A DNA stretch of 64,000 bases, taken from the NCBI GenBank assembly GCA_024919175.1, contig CP103804.1, forward strand, positions 62,001-126,000, given 5' to 3'. This stretch comes from Clostridioides difficile (GTDB lineage: Bacteria > Bacillota > Clostridia > Peptostreptococcales > Peptostreptococcaceae). The translations under genes and the position numbers were made by a program. The first letter of the stretch is position 1, and each line of letters opens with the position of its first letter. The notes under the pieces are model-generated. The model worked only from the letters and a program-made list of their open reading frames with translations. It searched no databases and was not told the DNA's origin. Below are positions 48,648 through 57,209 of this stretch, piece after piece.

Positions 48648-48700
48648 AAAAGAAGAAGTATCAATACAGTTATAATAAACTTATCAATACTTCTTCTTTT
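48648..48700 (-). terminator. Terminator of the cadA-type gene
   Basis: AAAAGAAGAAGTAT/ATACTTCTTCTTTT perfect 14-bp arms with a 25-base loop; T-rich right arm on the minus strand; 49 bp after the stop. Confidence 0.75.
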
Positions 48701-48748
48701 ATAATCTATCTTTTTAATATTGTAATCTATTTAATTTTAATTTACATA

Positions 48749-51145
48749 TTACCTCATAGCTCTCATAGCATTTAGTACTGCAATAAGTGCTACTCCTACA
48801 TCAGCAAATATAGCCTCCCACATAGTAGCTATTCCTCCAGCTCCTAGTGCCATAACTATAATTTTTACACCTAGAGCAAATATTATATTTTGCCATACTA
48901 TCTTATTAGTCTTATTTGCTATTTCAATGGCTTTAGATATCTTACTTGGTTCATCTGTCATAAGTACTACATCTGCTGCTTCAATAGCTGCATCTGAACC
49001 TAAACCTCCCATTGCTATACCAACATCTGCTCTAGCTAAAACTGGTGCATCATTTATTCCATCACCTACAAAAGCTATTTTTTCTTTTTCTGTTCTACCT
49101 TCATACAACTCTTCTAGTCTATCTACCTTTTCATTAGGAAGTAAATTAGAGTAAACTACATCTAACTCCAACTCTTGAGCAATGTTTTTTGCTACTTTTT
49201 CATTATCTCCAGTTAGCATTACAACTTTTTTTACTCCTATTGATTTCAAACTTCTTATAGCATTTTTACTATCTTCTTTTATCTCATCAGATATAACTAT
49301 ATATCCTCTATACATTTTATCAACAGCAATATACACTACTGTTCCTACTTCTTTAGCTGGTGAATAGAATATATTTTCCTTTTTCATAAGTTTCTCATTA
49401 CCTGCCAATATAAGTTCACCATTGTATTTTACTCTGATTCCATAGGCTGCTATTTCCTCATAACTATCTATTGTATTTAAATCAATTTTTTTACTATAGT
49501 AGCTTAATATAGATTTTGCTATTGGATGATTTGAGTTTACTTCTGCAAGAGCTGCATATTGTAATAATTCTTCTTCTGATATTCCAACAGGATTTAACTT
49601 AGTTACATTAAATACACCTTTAGTAAGAGTACCTGTTTTATCGAACACTACTGTATCTACACTTCTTAAAGCCTCTAAATAATTACTTCCCTTAATAAGG
49701 ATACCATTTTTAGATGCAAATCCAATACCACTAAAGAAACTAAGTGGTATTGATAAAACCAATGCACAAGGACAAGAAACAACCAAGAATATCAATCCTC
49801 TGTATAACCAATCGCTAAATACTTCCCCTGAGATAACAAGTGGTGGTACAAATGCTATCAATAAAGCAGCTATAACTACTATTGGAGTATAGTATCTTGA
49901 AAATTTAGATATAAAATTTTCTGTTTTTGATTTTTTCATACTAGAGTTTTCAACAAGGTCAAGTATTTTTGAAACTGTTGATTCTCCAAAGCTCTTTGTA
50001 ACTTCAATAGTAAGTAAAGCATTCTTATTTATAACACCTGATAAAATTTCGTCCCCTTTTTCAACTTCCCTTAACACAGACTCTCCTGTAAGTGCAGAAG
50101 TGTCTAACATAGATACTCCATCTATTACAAAACCATCTAATGGCACTTTTTCACCAGGTTTTACTACTATTATATCACCTATATTTACTTCTTCTGGAGA
50201 TACTACTTTAACTTCAGAGTTAACCTTTAGATTTGCATAATCTGGTCTTATTTGCATAAGTGAAGTTATAGACTTTCTAGACTTTCCAACTGCAACACCT
50301 TGTAAATACTCTCCTATTTTATAGAAAAGCATAACCCCTACTGCTTCTGATAATTCTCCTATTAATAATGCTCCTACTGTTGCTAGAGCCATTAAGAAGT
50401 TTTCATCAAATACTCTTCCTTTTGTTATATTTCTTAGTGCTCTTAAAAGTACATCTCCACCTACTATCACATAAGCAACTATAAATACTATGTTGCTAAA
50501 TTGACTTTCAAATCCTGTTGCTGTCTGATATATACCAAAGATATATACAAGAGCTCCGATTATAAGTGGAATTAATTCTTTTTTATTTGTATCGCTAACA
50601 GTTTCTGACTTTTCAACCATTCTAGACTTTGTCTTATCAGAAGACTCTACTTGTATATCAAGTCCTGGTTCTGTTGAGTCTATTATTTCTTTTATTTTAT
50701 TTACAACAGTATCTTCTTCAAAAGTACTTATTATATTTACTGTAAGTTTTTTATTTACAAAATTCAAATTAGAAGATTCAACTTCTTTTAATTTAGAAAC
50801 TTTGTTGTTAATCTCTTCTGCACAATGTGCACAATTTAATCCCCCTAGTATAAACTCTTTTTTAATTGATGTTTTGTTAGATATTTTATTGTCTTTAGAG
50901 CTTATTTGTATATTAAGTCCTGGTTCCGTTGAATCTATTATCTCTATTATCTTTTCTATAGTATTTTCTTCATCAAAACTATTTTCTATATTTACTGTAA
51001 GTTTTTTATTTATAAAATTTAGATTAGAAGACTTAACCTCTTGTAACTTAGAAACTTTGTTGTTAATCTCTTCTGCACAATGTGCACAATTCAATCCTCC
51101 TAATATAAATTCCTTTTTAATTAGATTATTTGCTTCCATATACAT
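48749..51145 (-). CDS. cadA: Heavy-metal P1B-type ATPase (Cd/Zn/Pb exporter type) with two HMA domains
   Basis: 798-residue metal-efflux ATPase. Two N-terminal HMA domains carry GGLNCAHCAEEI at about residues 17-22 and 102-108, a duplication with an 85-residue period. After eight expected membrane helices come CPC in VSCPCALVLS (about 455), the phosphorylation motif DKTGTLTKG (about 500), TGDNE and GDGINDAP. CPC with this HMA form indicates Cd/Zn/Pb (or Co) export rather than copper. AGGAG precedes the ATG. It is 16 bp after the ArsR-family gene, an apparent cadC-cadA operon. Confidence 0.93.
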   Translation of the reverse strand: MYMEANNLIKKEFILGGLNCAHCAEEINNKVSKLQEVKSSNLNFINKKLTVNIENSFDEENTIEKIIEIIDSTEPGLNIQISSKDNKISNKTSIKKEFILGGLNCAHCAEEINNKVSKLKEVESSNLNFVNKKLTVNIISTFEEDTVVNKIKEIIDSTEPGLDIQVESSDKTKSRMVEKSETVSDTNKKELIPLIIGALVYIFGIYQTATGFESQFSNIVFIVAYVIVGGDVLLRALRNITKGRVFDENFLMALATVGALLIGELSEAVGVMLFYKIGEYLQGVAVGKSRKSITSLMQIRPDYANLKVNSEVKVVSPEEVNIGDIIVVKPGEKVPLDGFVIDGVSMLDTSALTGESVLREVEKGDEILSGVINKNALLTIEVTKSFGESTVSKILDLVENSSMKKSKTENFISKFSRYYTPIVVIAALLIAFVPPLVISGEVFSDWLYRGLIFLVVSCPCALVLSIPLSFFSGIGFASKNGILIKGSNYLEALRSVDTVVFDKTGTLTKGVFNVTKLNPVGISEEELLQYAALAEVNSNHPIAKSILSYYSKKIDLNTIDSYEEIAAYGIRVKYNGELILAGNEKLMKKENIFYSPAKEVGTVVYIAVDKMYRGYIVISDEIKEDSKNAIRSLKSIGVKKVVMLTGDNEKVAKNIAQELELDVVYSNLLPNEKVDRLEELYEGRTEKEKIAFVGDGINDAPVLARADVGIAMGGLGSDAAIEAADVVLMTDEPSKISKAIEIANKTNKIVWQNIIFALGVKIIVMALGAGGIATMWEAIFADVGVALIAVLNAMRAMR

Positions 51146-51161
51146 TCACTCCTCTCATTTA

Positions 51162-51527
51162 TCATTTATAAGTCTCTCTAATATGATTTAATCCACAGTC
51201 AAATATTTGACTTATATGGCTATCATCTAATGAGTAATATACTGTCTTTCCATCTCTTCTAAATTTTACTAATCTAGCCTGTTTTAATACTCTAAGTTGG
51301 TGAGATATTGCAGAGTGAGTCATATTTAATAAACTTGCTATATCACATACACACATTTCATTTGCAAACAATGCATATAATATCTTTACTCTAGTAGTAT
51401 CTCCAAATACCTTAAATAATTCTGCTAAATCATATAACATTTCCTCATCTGGCATAGTTGACTTAGCTTCTGTTACTATTTCCTCATGTATTATATTACA
51501 ACTACAATCATTTATCTCTTCTCTCAT
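51162..51527 (-). CDS. ArsR/SmtB-family metal-responsive repressor (CadC-like)
   Basis: 121-residue winged-helix repressor. The alpha3N-type metal site is visible as CSCN near the N-terminus and CVCDIA in helix 3, and the alpha5 site as DDSHISQ with NHIRE at the C-terminus. The DNA-reading helix is NMTHSAISHQLRVLKQA. Metal binding should release it from DNA and induce the adjacent P-type ATPase. The ATG at 51527 has GGAGG eight bases before it and is preferred to one 14 codons earlier. The palindrome at 51552-51571 is its likely operator. Confidence 0.92.
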   Translation of the reverse strand: MREEINDCSCNIIHEEIVTEAKSTMPDEEMLYDLAELFKVFGDTTRVKILYALFANEMCVCDIASLLNMTHSAISHQLRVLKQARLVKFRRDGKTVYYSLDDSHISQIFDCGLNHIRETYK

Positions 51528-51551
51528 TATATAATCCTCCGTTATTTTAAT

Positions 51552-51571
51552 ATATGAATAACTGTTCATAT
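51552..51571. promoter_or_regulatory. Predicted ArsR/CadC operator
   Basis: ATATGAA-N6-TTCATAT palindrome; the minus-strand core TGAACAGTTATTCA matches the SmtB/ArsR-type imperfect repeat. It is 25 bp before the repressor start, where the promoter should be. Confidence 0.65.
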
Positions 51572-51642
51572 GTTCATTATATGCTATTATATCTGATTTC
51601 GCAACAATATTTTTTTATTTATTTAATAATAATTAGAATGCA

Positions 51643-51650
51643 CATATTAT
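51643..51650 (+). promoter_or_regulatory. Possible sporulation-sigma -10 box
   Basis: CATATTAT fits the CATAnnnT form of sigma-E/sigma-K -10 boxes; an ATA lies 14 bases upstream (51626-51628). It is about 80 bp before the repeat-protein start. Weak motif in AT-rich DNA. Confidence 0.25.
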
Positions 51651-51729
51651 GGACGTTTTTAATATATATATTATTAGAATAAGTTTTTGTAAACTTTTTT
51701 ATAGTTTTTCTAGGAGGTGCAAGTTTAAT

Positions 51730-52587
51730 ATGAGTAATAAGAAAAAAAAGAACTTAGATACTAGCTACATGCCTTACTTAGACCCTGCTAATTATGCAGA
51801 TTATATTACTAACGAAGAAATTCCCCAAGATGAGTTGAGAAATGATCCACAAATCCCTAGTGGTTATACAAAAATACCTAATAATCAGAACATAAGTAAC
51901 ATTTATCCTAATAGCGTAAATAATTATCCTAAAAGTAGTAATTCTCCAAACAACTTGCCTAACACAAATAATACATCTGGAAATATGAACTACAACACAT
52001 CTAATCCAAACAATATGCCTAACAACATGAACTATAATACATCTAATAATATGAATAATATGGGTGTACCTACTAATATGTCTGGTAACATGAATAATAA
52101 TATGGGTATGCCTAACAATATGTCCAGTAACATGAATAATAATATGGGTGTACCTACTAATATGTCTGGTAACATGAATAATAATATGGGTATGCCTAAC
52201 AACATGTCTGGCAACATGAATAATAATATGGGTATGCCTAGCAATATGTCTGGTAACATGAATAATATGGGTATGCCTAATAACATGCCTGGTAATATGA
52301 ATAATAATATGGGTATGCCTAACAATATGTCTGGTAACATGAATAATATGGGATATAATATGAATAACATGGGTATTCCTAACTTATCATGTAATCAAAA
52401 TATGCCTGCTAATGTAATTATGATGATACCAGGTGTTATATGTCATAATACAATGAATGGTATGCCTGTAGTTATGCCTAGTAATATGCCTTCTAACATG
52501 TATCCGACTCCTTATGGTTCTAGTAATATGTCTATACAAAGCATACCACAAACTAATATTGAGGAGTTTGATGAGGAAGAAATGTAA
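51730..52587 (+). CDS. Met/Asn/Gly/Pro-rich tandem-repeat protein
   Basis: Not recognised by family. 285 residues. A charged N-terminus (MSNKKKKNLD) and a Pro/Asn/Ser spacer lead to about eight copies of a 13-14-residue repeat of the form NMNNNMGMPNNMSG (DNA unit 39-42 bp, about 52040-52385). A non-repeat tail with two Cys (NLSCNQ, PGVICHN) ends in acidic EEFDEEEM. There is no signal peptide, membrane helix or enzymatic motif. Low complexity with no export signal suggests a structural protein assembled inside the mother cell, such as a spore coat or exosporium component; this is inference. AGGAGGT lies 11 bases before the ATG; a longer frame upstream is unlikely. Repeat number may vary among strains. 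Confidence 0.75.
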   Translation: MSNKKKKNLDTSYMPYLDPANYADYITNEEIPQDELRNDPQIPSGYTKIPNNQNISNIYPNSVNNYPKSSNSPNNLPNTNNTSGNMNYNTSNPNNMPNNMNYNTSNNMNNMGVPTNMSGNMNNNMGMPNNMSSNMNNNMGVPTNMSGNMNNNMGMPNNMSGNMNNNMGMPSNMSGNMNNMGMPNNMPGNMNNNMGMPNNMSGNMNNMGYNMNNMGIPNLSCNQNMPANVIMMIPGVICHNTMNGMPVVMPSNMPSNMYPTPYGSSNMSIQSIPQTNIEEFDEEEM

Positions 52588-52677
52588 AATATTTTTATTT
52601 TTCGAATAAATTGTATAAAACCTTAATAATTGAACATAATAGTAAATGTATTCCTCATAATATTCCCCCAATATTAT
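52585..52677. repeat. Copy 1 of a ~94-bp direct repeat, with C5-loop hairpin
   Basis: Begins at the stop codon of the repeat-protein gene and ends in ATAATATT-CCCCC-AATATTAT (52657-52677). Copy 2 lies at 53766-53859, also beginning at a stop codon; the two agree at roughly nine in ten positions. Confidence 0.85.
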
Positions 52678-52982
52678 TATAGGTATAAAATTTTGATTGA
52701 ATATACTTTTATTTAGTCAAAAAATATTAACATAATCTAATAAAATAAATGTATACAAAAAATCAGATAAAATAAAATTTTATCTGATTTTTTATTTGTA
52801 TTTAACTTAGTCCTTAAAAGGTATCACTGCATATCACTATTTGTTTGATGTTCATGGAAGTATCTCACAAAACCTCTTAAATCAATATCTAGAATGAATA
52901 TTTTCAGTTTTCTATTAAGTTTACTAGCTCTATGTTATAATGACTCTAACAAGTTATTAGCTTATTTATAGGAGGTATTATT
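52678..52982. other. Intergenic stretch upstream of the EFR1-type gene
   Basis: Contains a terminator at 52757-52793 and a possible promoter near TATAATGAC (52934). Nothing else is recognisable. Confidence 0.4.
52757..52793. terminator. Rho-independent terminator after the repeat-protein gene
   Basis: Perfect 17-bp arms AAAAAATCAGATAAAAT/ATTTTATCTGATTTTTT with a 3-base loop and a run of Ts on either strand. Confidence 0.9.
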
Positions 52983-53768
52983 TTGAATAAAATATGTATA
53001 TTTTACTTCTCTGGAACTGGTATGACAAGCTATATTGTAAATAAAATAAAACAAGAGTTTGAAAATCAACACATTTATGTTGATTGCATAAGAATTGAAA
53101 ATATAAAGATGTCTAATATTCATTTAACATCATATGATTCAGTAGGAATAGCTTATCCAGTACATTCCTTTAATGCACCTAAAATTGTATTAGACTTTGT
53201 AAAACACTTGCCAAAAACAGACTCTATGGATACATTCATAATTCATACAGCTGGAGAAGAACATTATATAAATTATGCCTCGTCCAATTTACTAATCAAA
53301 AGATTGAATACTAAAGGTTTCAAAGTATTTTATAATAAATTGTTTGCTATGCCATCAAATTTTATGATTAAATATGATGACCAAAAAACAAAAGAACTTA
53401 TCAATGACGCAGATAAAACAATACCTCTTACTGTACATAATTTAATAAATCGGATTTCATATCTACCAACTAGTAGAACTTCAGTAAAATTTTTAGCTTT
53501 CTTTGGTAGATTAGAGTGGTATGGTGCTCGTATTTTAGGTAAGTTTTTCTATGTTAAAGATACTTGTACTCACTGTGGCAAATGTGCCAACAATTGTCCT
53601 AAGCATAATATAAATATTACCAAGTATAAAGTTAAATTTAATTGGAGTTGTTGTTTGTGCATGAGATGTATTTATAATTGTCCTGAACAATCAGTCTATA
53701 TACATCAGCCATTTAAGTTCATCCGTCTTGATAGTTGGTATGATTCTAATATATTTACAAACAAATAA
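52983..53768 (+). CDS. EFR1-family flavodoxin/ferredoxin fusion protein
   Basis: 261-residue redox protein. The N-terminal flavodoxin-like domain has the FMN-phosphate loop YFSGTGMTSY at residues 7-16 and a second loop AYPVHSFNAP. The C-terminus has two four-cysteine clusters, CTHCGKCANNCPKH and CCLCMRCIYNCPEQ, of 2[4Fe-4S] ferredoxins. Such EFR1 proteins are common in clostridia and are thought to move electrons between flavin and iron-sulfur partners. The start is TTG at 52983, set by GGAGG seven bases before it; no nearby ATG would serve. A monocistronic unit followed by the second copy of the 94-bp repeat. Confidence 0.92.
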   Translation: MNKICIFYFSGTGMTSYIVNKIKQEFENQHIYVDCIRIENIKMSNIHLTSYDSVGIAYPVHSFNAPKIVLDFVKHLPKTDSMDTFIIHTAGEEHYINYASSNLLIKRLNTKGFKVFYNKLFAMPSNFMIKYDDQKTKELINDADKTIPLTVHNLINRISYLPTSRTSVKFLAFFGRLEWYGARILGKFFYVKDTCTHCGKCANNCPKHNINITKYKVKFNWSCCLCMRCIYNCPEQSVYIHQPFKFIRLDSWYDSNIFTNK

Positions 53769-53859
53769 AATATTTTTATTTTTTTTAATAAATTGTATAA
53801 AATTTTAATAATTGACCACAATAATAAATGTATTCCTCATAATATTCCCCCAATATTAT
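53766..53859. repeat. Copy 2 of the ~94-bp direct repeat, with C5-loop hairpin
   Basis: Starts at the EFR1 stop codon and ends with ATAATATT-CCCCC-AATATTAT (53839-53859). Matches copy 1 (52585-52677). Confidence 0.85.
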
Positions 53860-53871
53860 AGAAATAAATTT

Positions 53872-53901
53872 AAGCGAGATTAAATTCAGTTAATCTCGCT
53901 T
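53872..53901. terminator. Bidirectional terminator
   Basis: AAGCGAGATTAA/TTAATCTCGCTT perfect 12-bp arms around a 6-base loop, between the convergent EFR1-type and 362-residue genes. Confidence 0.85.
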
Positions 53902-53923
53902 AAATAATGCCCAAAATCATATA

Positions 53924-55012
53924 TTATTCCAAAAAGTCATCAAAGTCTATTGAATCTGACTCTGCAAAATCGTATAAAGCATTTTGCTCAAAGAAAAATT
54001 TCTCCTCAAATTTAATGTATTTACTATAATTAGACTGACTTATTTCATTAATACAATTACAATCATCATCACTATAAGTCCCTATAAAAAACTTGTTCCC
54101 CATTAAGTAATATATAGCTTTCATATCATTATTTATTATATATACATTTTCTTTTACATGGTCATTATTAAAATTAAATCTAGTAAAAAATATCCCTTCA
54201 TTCATATTACTTTTTAATAAAAATGGATTTTCTTCATAAAACACTTTTGCAAATTCATCAGGTGAACTTACACTATATACACTTACAAATTCACTCTTAG
54301 AAATTTCATCAAAAACCTCAAAATCGTACATAGGCTCTTTATCCGTTACTAACATAGAACTAATTTTAAAGCCAGTTTCATTACATTTACTTATACAAAA
54401 AGCTATTTTACATGTGTAATACCCATCATTATCTTCATATAAAGCCTCGCTAATATACCTACCTTGTCCTTTATTGCTTACTGTATTTTTAAGCAATGTG
54501 CCATTGATATTTGTAATATGCATATTTGCAATCTCATCACTCCCAGAAAAATATCTTAAGCTTTCTCTGTCCCATGCTATAAACCTCATAGTCATATAGT
54601 TTATAAATTCAACTTCCTCATCAACTCTTTTACATATTTTATTATATAATTTTTCTATAGTTAAATCTGTTTTATAATTTTTTATAATGTCAATGTATTC
54701 ACATTTATCTCCAGGCAATACCTTGTTATAGCAAATATTCTTATTTCCAAAATAATATACTAAAAACAGAGATTCTTCCTCTGTTAATCCAATCCTATCT
54801 GAGCCAAATCCACCCATTAATCTTTCTTCTTCCCTATAAGCTTCTTCTTGTGTTGGATTTTTCAAACTCACATAATCCGCCAAACCCAATCCTTCTGCAT
54901 CCAATAAAAAATATTGACAAAAGTGATTGTTTTTATTGTCTATCCAATTTATTATAAGACCCAAGCTCCCCATAAGTCTAGAATTTGTAACCTTTGCAAA
55001 ATTAAAATTCAT
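53924..55012 (-). CDS. Hypothetical protein
   Basis: Not recognised. 362 residues, acidic, soluble; ends in an acidic tail (ESDSIDFDDFLE). Several segments look like enzyme-type alpha-beta structure (LGLIINWIDNKNNHFCQYFLLDAEGLG; HARMxx-like basic helices absent). It is rich in aromatic residues (Phe, Tyr) and has no membrane helix or signal. The start at 55012 follows an AGGATGTG-type site. It faces the HAD-IB gene divergently and converges with the EFR1-type gene. No function is suggested. Confidence 0.7.
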   Translation of the reverse strand: MNFNFAKVTNSRLMGSLGLIINWIDNKNNHFCQYFLLDAEGLGLADYVSLKNPTQEEAYREEERLMGGFGSDRIGLTEEESLFLVYYFGNKNICYNKVLPGDKCEYIDIIKNYKTDLTIEKLYNKICKRVDEEVEFINYMTMRFIAWDRESLRYFSGSDEIANMHITNINGTLLKNTVSNKGQGRYISEALYEDNDGYYTCKIAFCISKCNETGFKISSMLVTDKEPMYDFEVFDEISKSEFVSVYSVSSPDEFAKVFYEENPFLLKSNMNEGIFFTRFNFNNDHVKENVYIINNDMKAIYYLMGNKFFIGTYSDDDCNCINEISQSNYSKYIKFEEKFFFEQNALYDFAESDSIDFDDFLE

Positions 55013-55137
55013 ACAATCACATCCTTTAAAATTTAAAATCCTTGTTTTTTAATATATAAATTATTATACATATATTTTAACAACTTAGGTACAATTTATA
55101 ATATAATATAAGGAAATGATTAATTGAGGTGGTTTTT

Positions 55138-55866
55138 ATGAAAAATATAGCAGCTTTCTTTGATATAGATGGTACTCTTTATAGAGACTCTCTTATGGTT
55201 GAACATTTTAAGAAATTAATTAAATATGATATAATTGACCAAAAAAATTGGTATAAACATGCCAGAGATACATTTATGGATTGGGATAAAAGACAAGGAA
55301 ACTATGATGATTACCTACTAGAAATATGTAATCTTTATGTTGACTCCTTAAAAGGCTTAGACAAAACTTGCATTAACTTTACAAGTGACCAAGTAATTAA
55401 ATTAAAAGCAGATAGAGTTTATAAATACACACGTTCAAGGATTGATTGGCATCTAAATCAAGGTCATATAGTTATCTTTATTTCTGGTAGCCCTGGGTTT
55501 TTGGTTGAAAAAATGGCTAAAAAATACAATGTAACTGACTTCTTAGGAAGTGATTATGTATTTGAAAATGATATATTTACAGGAACAGTCATACCAATGT
55601 GGGATTCTATAAGTAAAAATAATGCTATAAACAATTTTGTTGTAAAATATGATTTAGACTTATTAAACTCATATGCTTATGGCGATACTAATGGTGATAT
55701 AAATATGTTAAAAAGAGTTGGAAATCCAATAGCAATAAATCCAACGAAAGAACTTTTAGCTCAAATATCACTTAACAAGGAAATTTCTAAAAATGTTGAA
55801 ATAATAGTAGAAAGAAAAGACATTATCTATTCTTTATCTACAGATGTGAATATGGTAGATATTTAA
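55138..55866 (+). CDS. HAD-IB family hydrolase
   Basis: Phosphatase-like protein of 242 residues, SerB-related. Motif I FFDIDGTLYRDS, motif II FISGSPG and motif III/IV AYGDTNGDINML carry the nucleophile Asp and Mg ligands. HAD-IB relatives hydrolyse phosphoserine or lipid-linked phosphates; the cap region here is generic. GAGGTGG lies before the ATG at 55138, so a GTG three codons earlier is not used. Monocistronic with its own terminator. Confidence 0.9.
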   Translation: MKNIAAFFDIDGTLYRDSLMVEHFKKLIKYDIIDQKNWYKHARDTFMDWDKRQGNYDDYLLEICNLYVDSLKGLDKTCINFTSDQVIKLKADRVYKYTRSRIDWHLNQGHIVIFISGSPGFLVEKMAKKYNVTDFLGSDYVFENDIFTGTVIPMWDSISKNNAINNFVVKYDLDLLNSYAYGDTNGDINMLKRVGNPIAINPTKELLAQISLNKEISKNVEIIVERKDIIYSLSTDVNMVDI

Positions 55867-55912
55867 TTTATATCAGTTATTTTAAAGTCTTCTATAACAA
55901 AAATCTTATTAT

Positions 55913-55949
55913 AATAAAGGATGTCATAATCAAAATGATATCCTTTATT
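55913..55949 (+). terminator. Terminator of the HAD-IB gene
   Basis: AATAAAGGATGTCAT/ATGATATCCTTTATT stem (one mismatch) with a 7-base loop, followed by TTTATTTTAA. Confidence 0.85.
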
Positions 55950-55950
55950 T

Positions 55951-56118
55951 TTATTTTAAATCTTTAACATAATTAACTGAAAAATCAATAAGCTTTTTAC
56001 CTACTCCACATTTTACAAAATCTGGATGTACAACAAATGTATGTATAGCAAATATATCTATATAATCCGATTCAAAGTTCAATTTAAAGTCAAAATTTTT
56101 AATACTATATGACAACAT
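55951..56118 (-). pseudogene. GNAT acetyltransferase remnant
   Basis: A 55-codon minus-strand frame whose middle reads FAIHTFVVHPDF-VKCGVGKKLIDF, the beta-4 strand and acetyl-CoA-binding loop (V-x-P-x-F-x-x-x-G-x-G) of GNAT acetyltransferases. A whole GNAT domain is about 150 residues; here the N-terminal strands are missing and the frame stops directly after the CoA-binding helix, so both ends are lost. No ribosome binding site precedes the ATG at 56118. Best read as a decayed gene. Confidence 0.7.
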
Positions 56119-56155
56119 AAAAAGACTCTGACATAAAAATCAAAGCCTTTTTTAT
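56118..56155 (-). terminator. Weak terminator after the membrane protein gene
   Basis: AAAAGGCTTTGA pairs imperfectly with TCAGAGTCTTTTT (minus strand). About 105 bp after the stop at 56261 and overlapping the GNAT remnant start. Confidence 0.5.
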
Positions 56156-56260
56156 TATATAAACTAATACATATGTTAATTTTATTTTTATATTTTAATG
56201 CACCTTCACAAAGGTATTATCTATATACAAATTAAAATCATTCTAAAGTAAAACATTAGG

Positions 56261-56758
56261 TCAGTTGTTATTTTTAAATAGCATTTTTCTTAACCTGTTA
56301 TTGTAATAACCTATAAAAGAACTGTAAACATAGTCATATACTATAAAGGCTACTTCAAATGAGCCTATAATAAAAATATTTATTGGAATATACACTATTG
56401 TTCTTAATAAAAAATACAATATCAGTATCATTATATTTGCAAATACTAACTTCATAAAATACTCAATATATATTGACCTATCTTTTTCTATAAGATATTT
56501 TACAATACCATATATTCCAAAGGTAAGTGAATACACAATCCATTGAGACTTACTTGCCATCACTATAAATCCTAAAGCTATAGAACCTATATAAAAAGCA
56601 ATACCACTTTTAAATCCCCATTCCATTATTACAATTGATACTAAAAGTGATGCTAACCCCATAATAAACAATGTATTTACAGGAATAATATTCGTAAGAA
56701 TCAACAATATTACATTTAATGCTAATAAAACGCCTCCATAAGCAACTTTTATACTCAT
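56261..56758 (-). CDS. Small integral membrane protein
   Basis: 165 residues with four or five hydrophobic helices (LLALNVILLILTNIIPV; LFIMGLASLLVSIVI; LVFANIMILILYFLL; IFIIGSFEVAFIVY) and a basic C-terminus. The pattern resembles substrate-binding components of ECF transporters or YybS-like proteins but is not diagnostic. The ATG at 56758 (preceded by AGGA at the end of the Cys-rich gene) is preferred; one three codons earlier nearly abuts the upstream stop. Cotranscribed with the Cys-rich and DUF5685 genes. Confidence 0.75.
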   Translation of the reverse strand: MSIKVAYGGVLLALNVILLILTNIIPVNTLFIMGLASLLVSIVIMEWGFKSGIAFYIGSIALGFIVMASKSQWIVYSLTFGIYGIVKYLIEKDRSIYIEYFMKLVFANIMILILYFLLRTIVYIPINIFIIGSFEVAFIVYDYVYSSFIGYYNNRLRKMLFKNNN

Positions 56759-56768
56759 ATTTATCATC

Positions 56769-57209
56769 CTAACAACAAGATATTAAATCTCCGCCAAAAC
56801 ATTCACAACATGAATCTAAACACCAAAGTTTAGCACAGTTTTCACAACAATCGTCACCTAGACAACAGCAACAATCATCACAACAGCAACAACATCCACC
56901 TAGGTCATTACGTCTTCTTCTATTATAGTTATCTGCTCTGTTGCTATAGTCATTTCTATATTGTGTATAACTTCTAAGTGCATCACTATATTCATGGTTT
57001 TCAGGCTCCATAAATTTTGCTCTTTTCAAGAAGTCTTCTCCTTCTTCATAATATCCAATATTCATCGCAGAAAAACCAGTTAGATAATACCATTCTGCAC
57101 ATTTGTCAGTTAAAGTTTTTAAAAAATCATATGCTTTTCTAAATTCACTATTTTCCATAAAAGCTCTTGCTCTCATAAAATTTTCATTATTATAAGTATT
57201 ACTGTACAT
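56769..57209 (-). CDS. TPR-like protein with a Cys-rich C-terminal cluster
   Basis: 146 residues. Residues 1-95 are helical repeats of TPR type (FRKAYDFLKTL; WYYLTGFSAMNIGYYEEGEDFLKRA). A basic arginine-rich linker follows, then a tail of about 43 residues with 18 cysteines in CC, CCCC and CxxC groups. Many clostridial J-domain or TPR proteins end in a similar GGCC-type cluster with CxxC and LWC segments; the metal bound is unknown. The start at 57209 (ATG after GAGGTGG) overlaps the end of the upstream DUF5685 gene by 11 bp, implying coupled translation. Confidence 0.82.
   Translation of the reverse strand: MYSNTYNNENFMRARAFMENSEFRKAYDFLKTLTDKCAEWYYLTGFSAMNIGYYEEGEDFLKRAKFMEPENHEYSDALRSYTQYRNDYSNRADNYNRRRRNDLGGCCCCCDDCCCCLGDDCCENCAKLWCLDSCCECFGGDLISCC

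Noticed and set aside
52032..52671. Minus-strand frames across the Met/Asn repeat
   Set aside because: Hydrophobic-looking repeats arise from the complement of the repeat DNA; no start signal.
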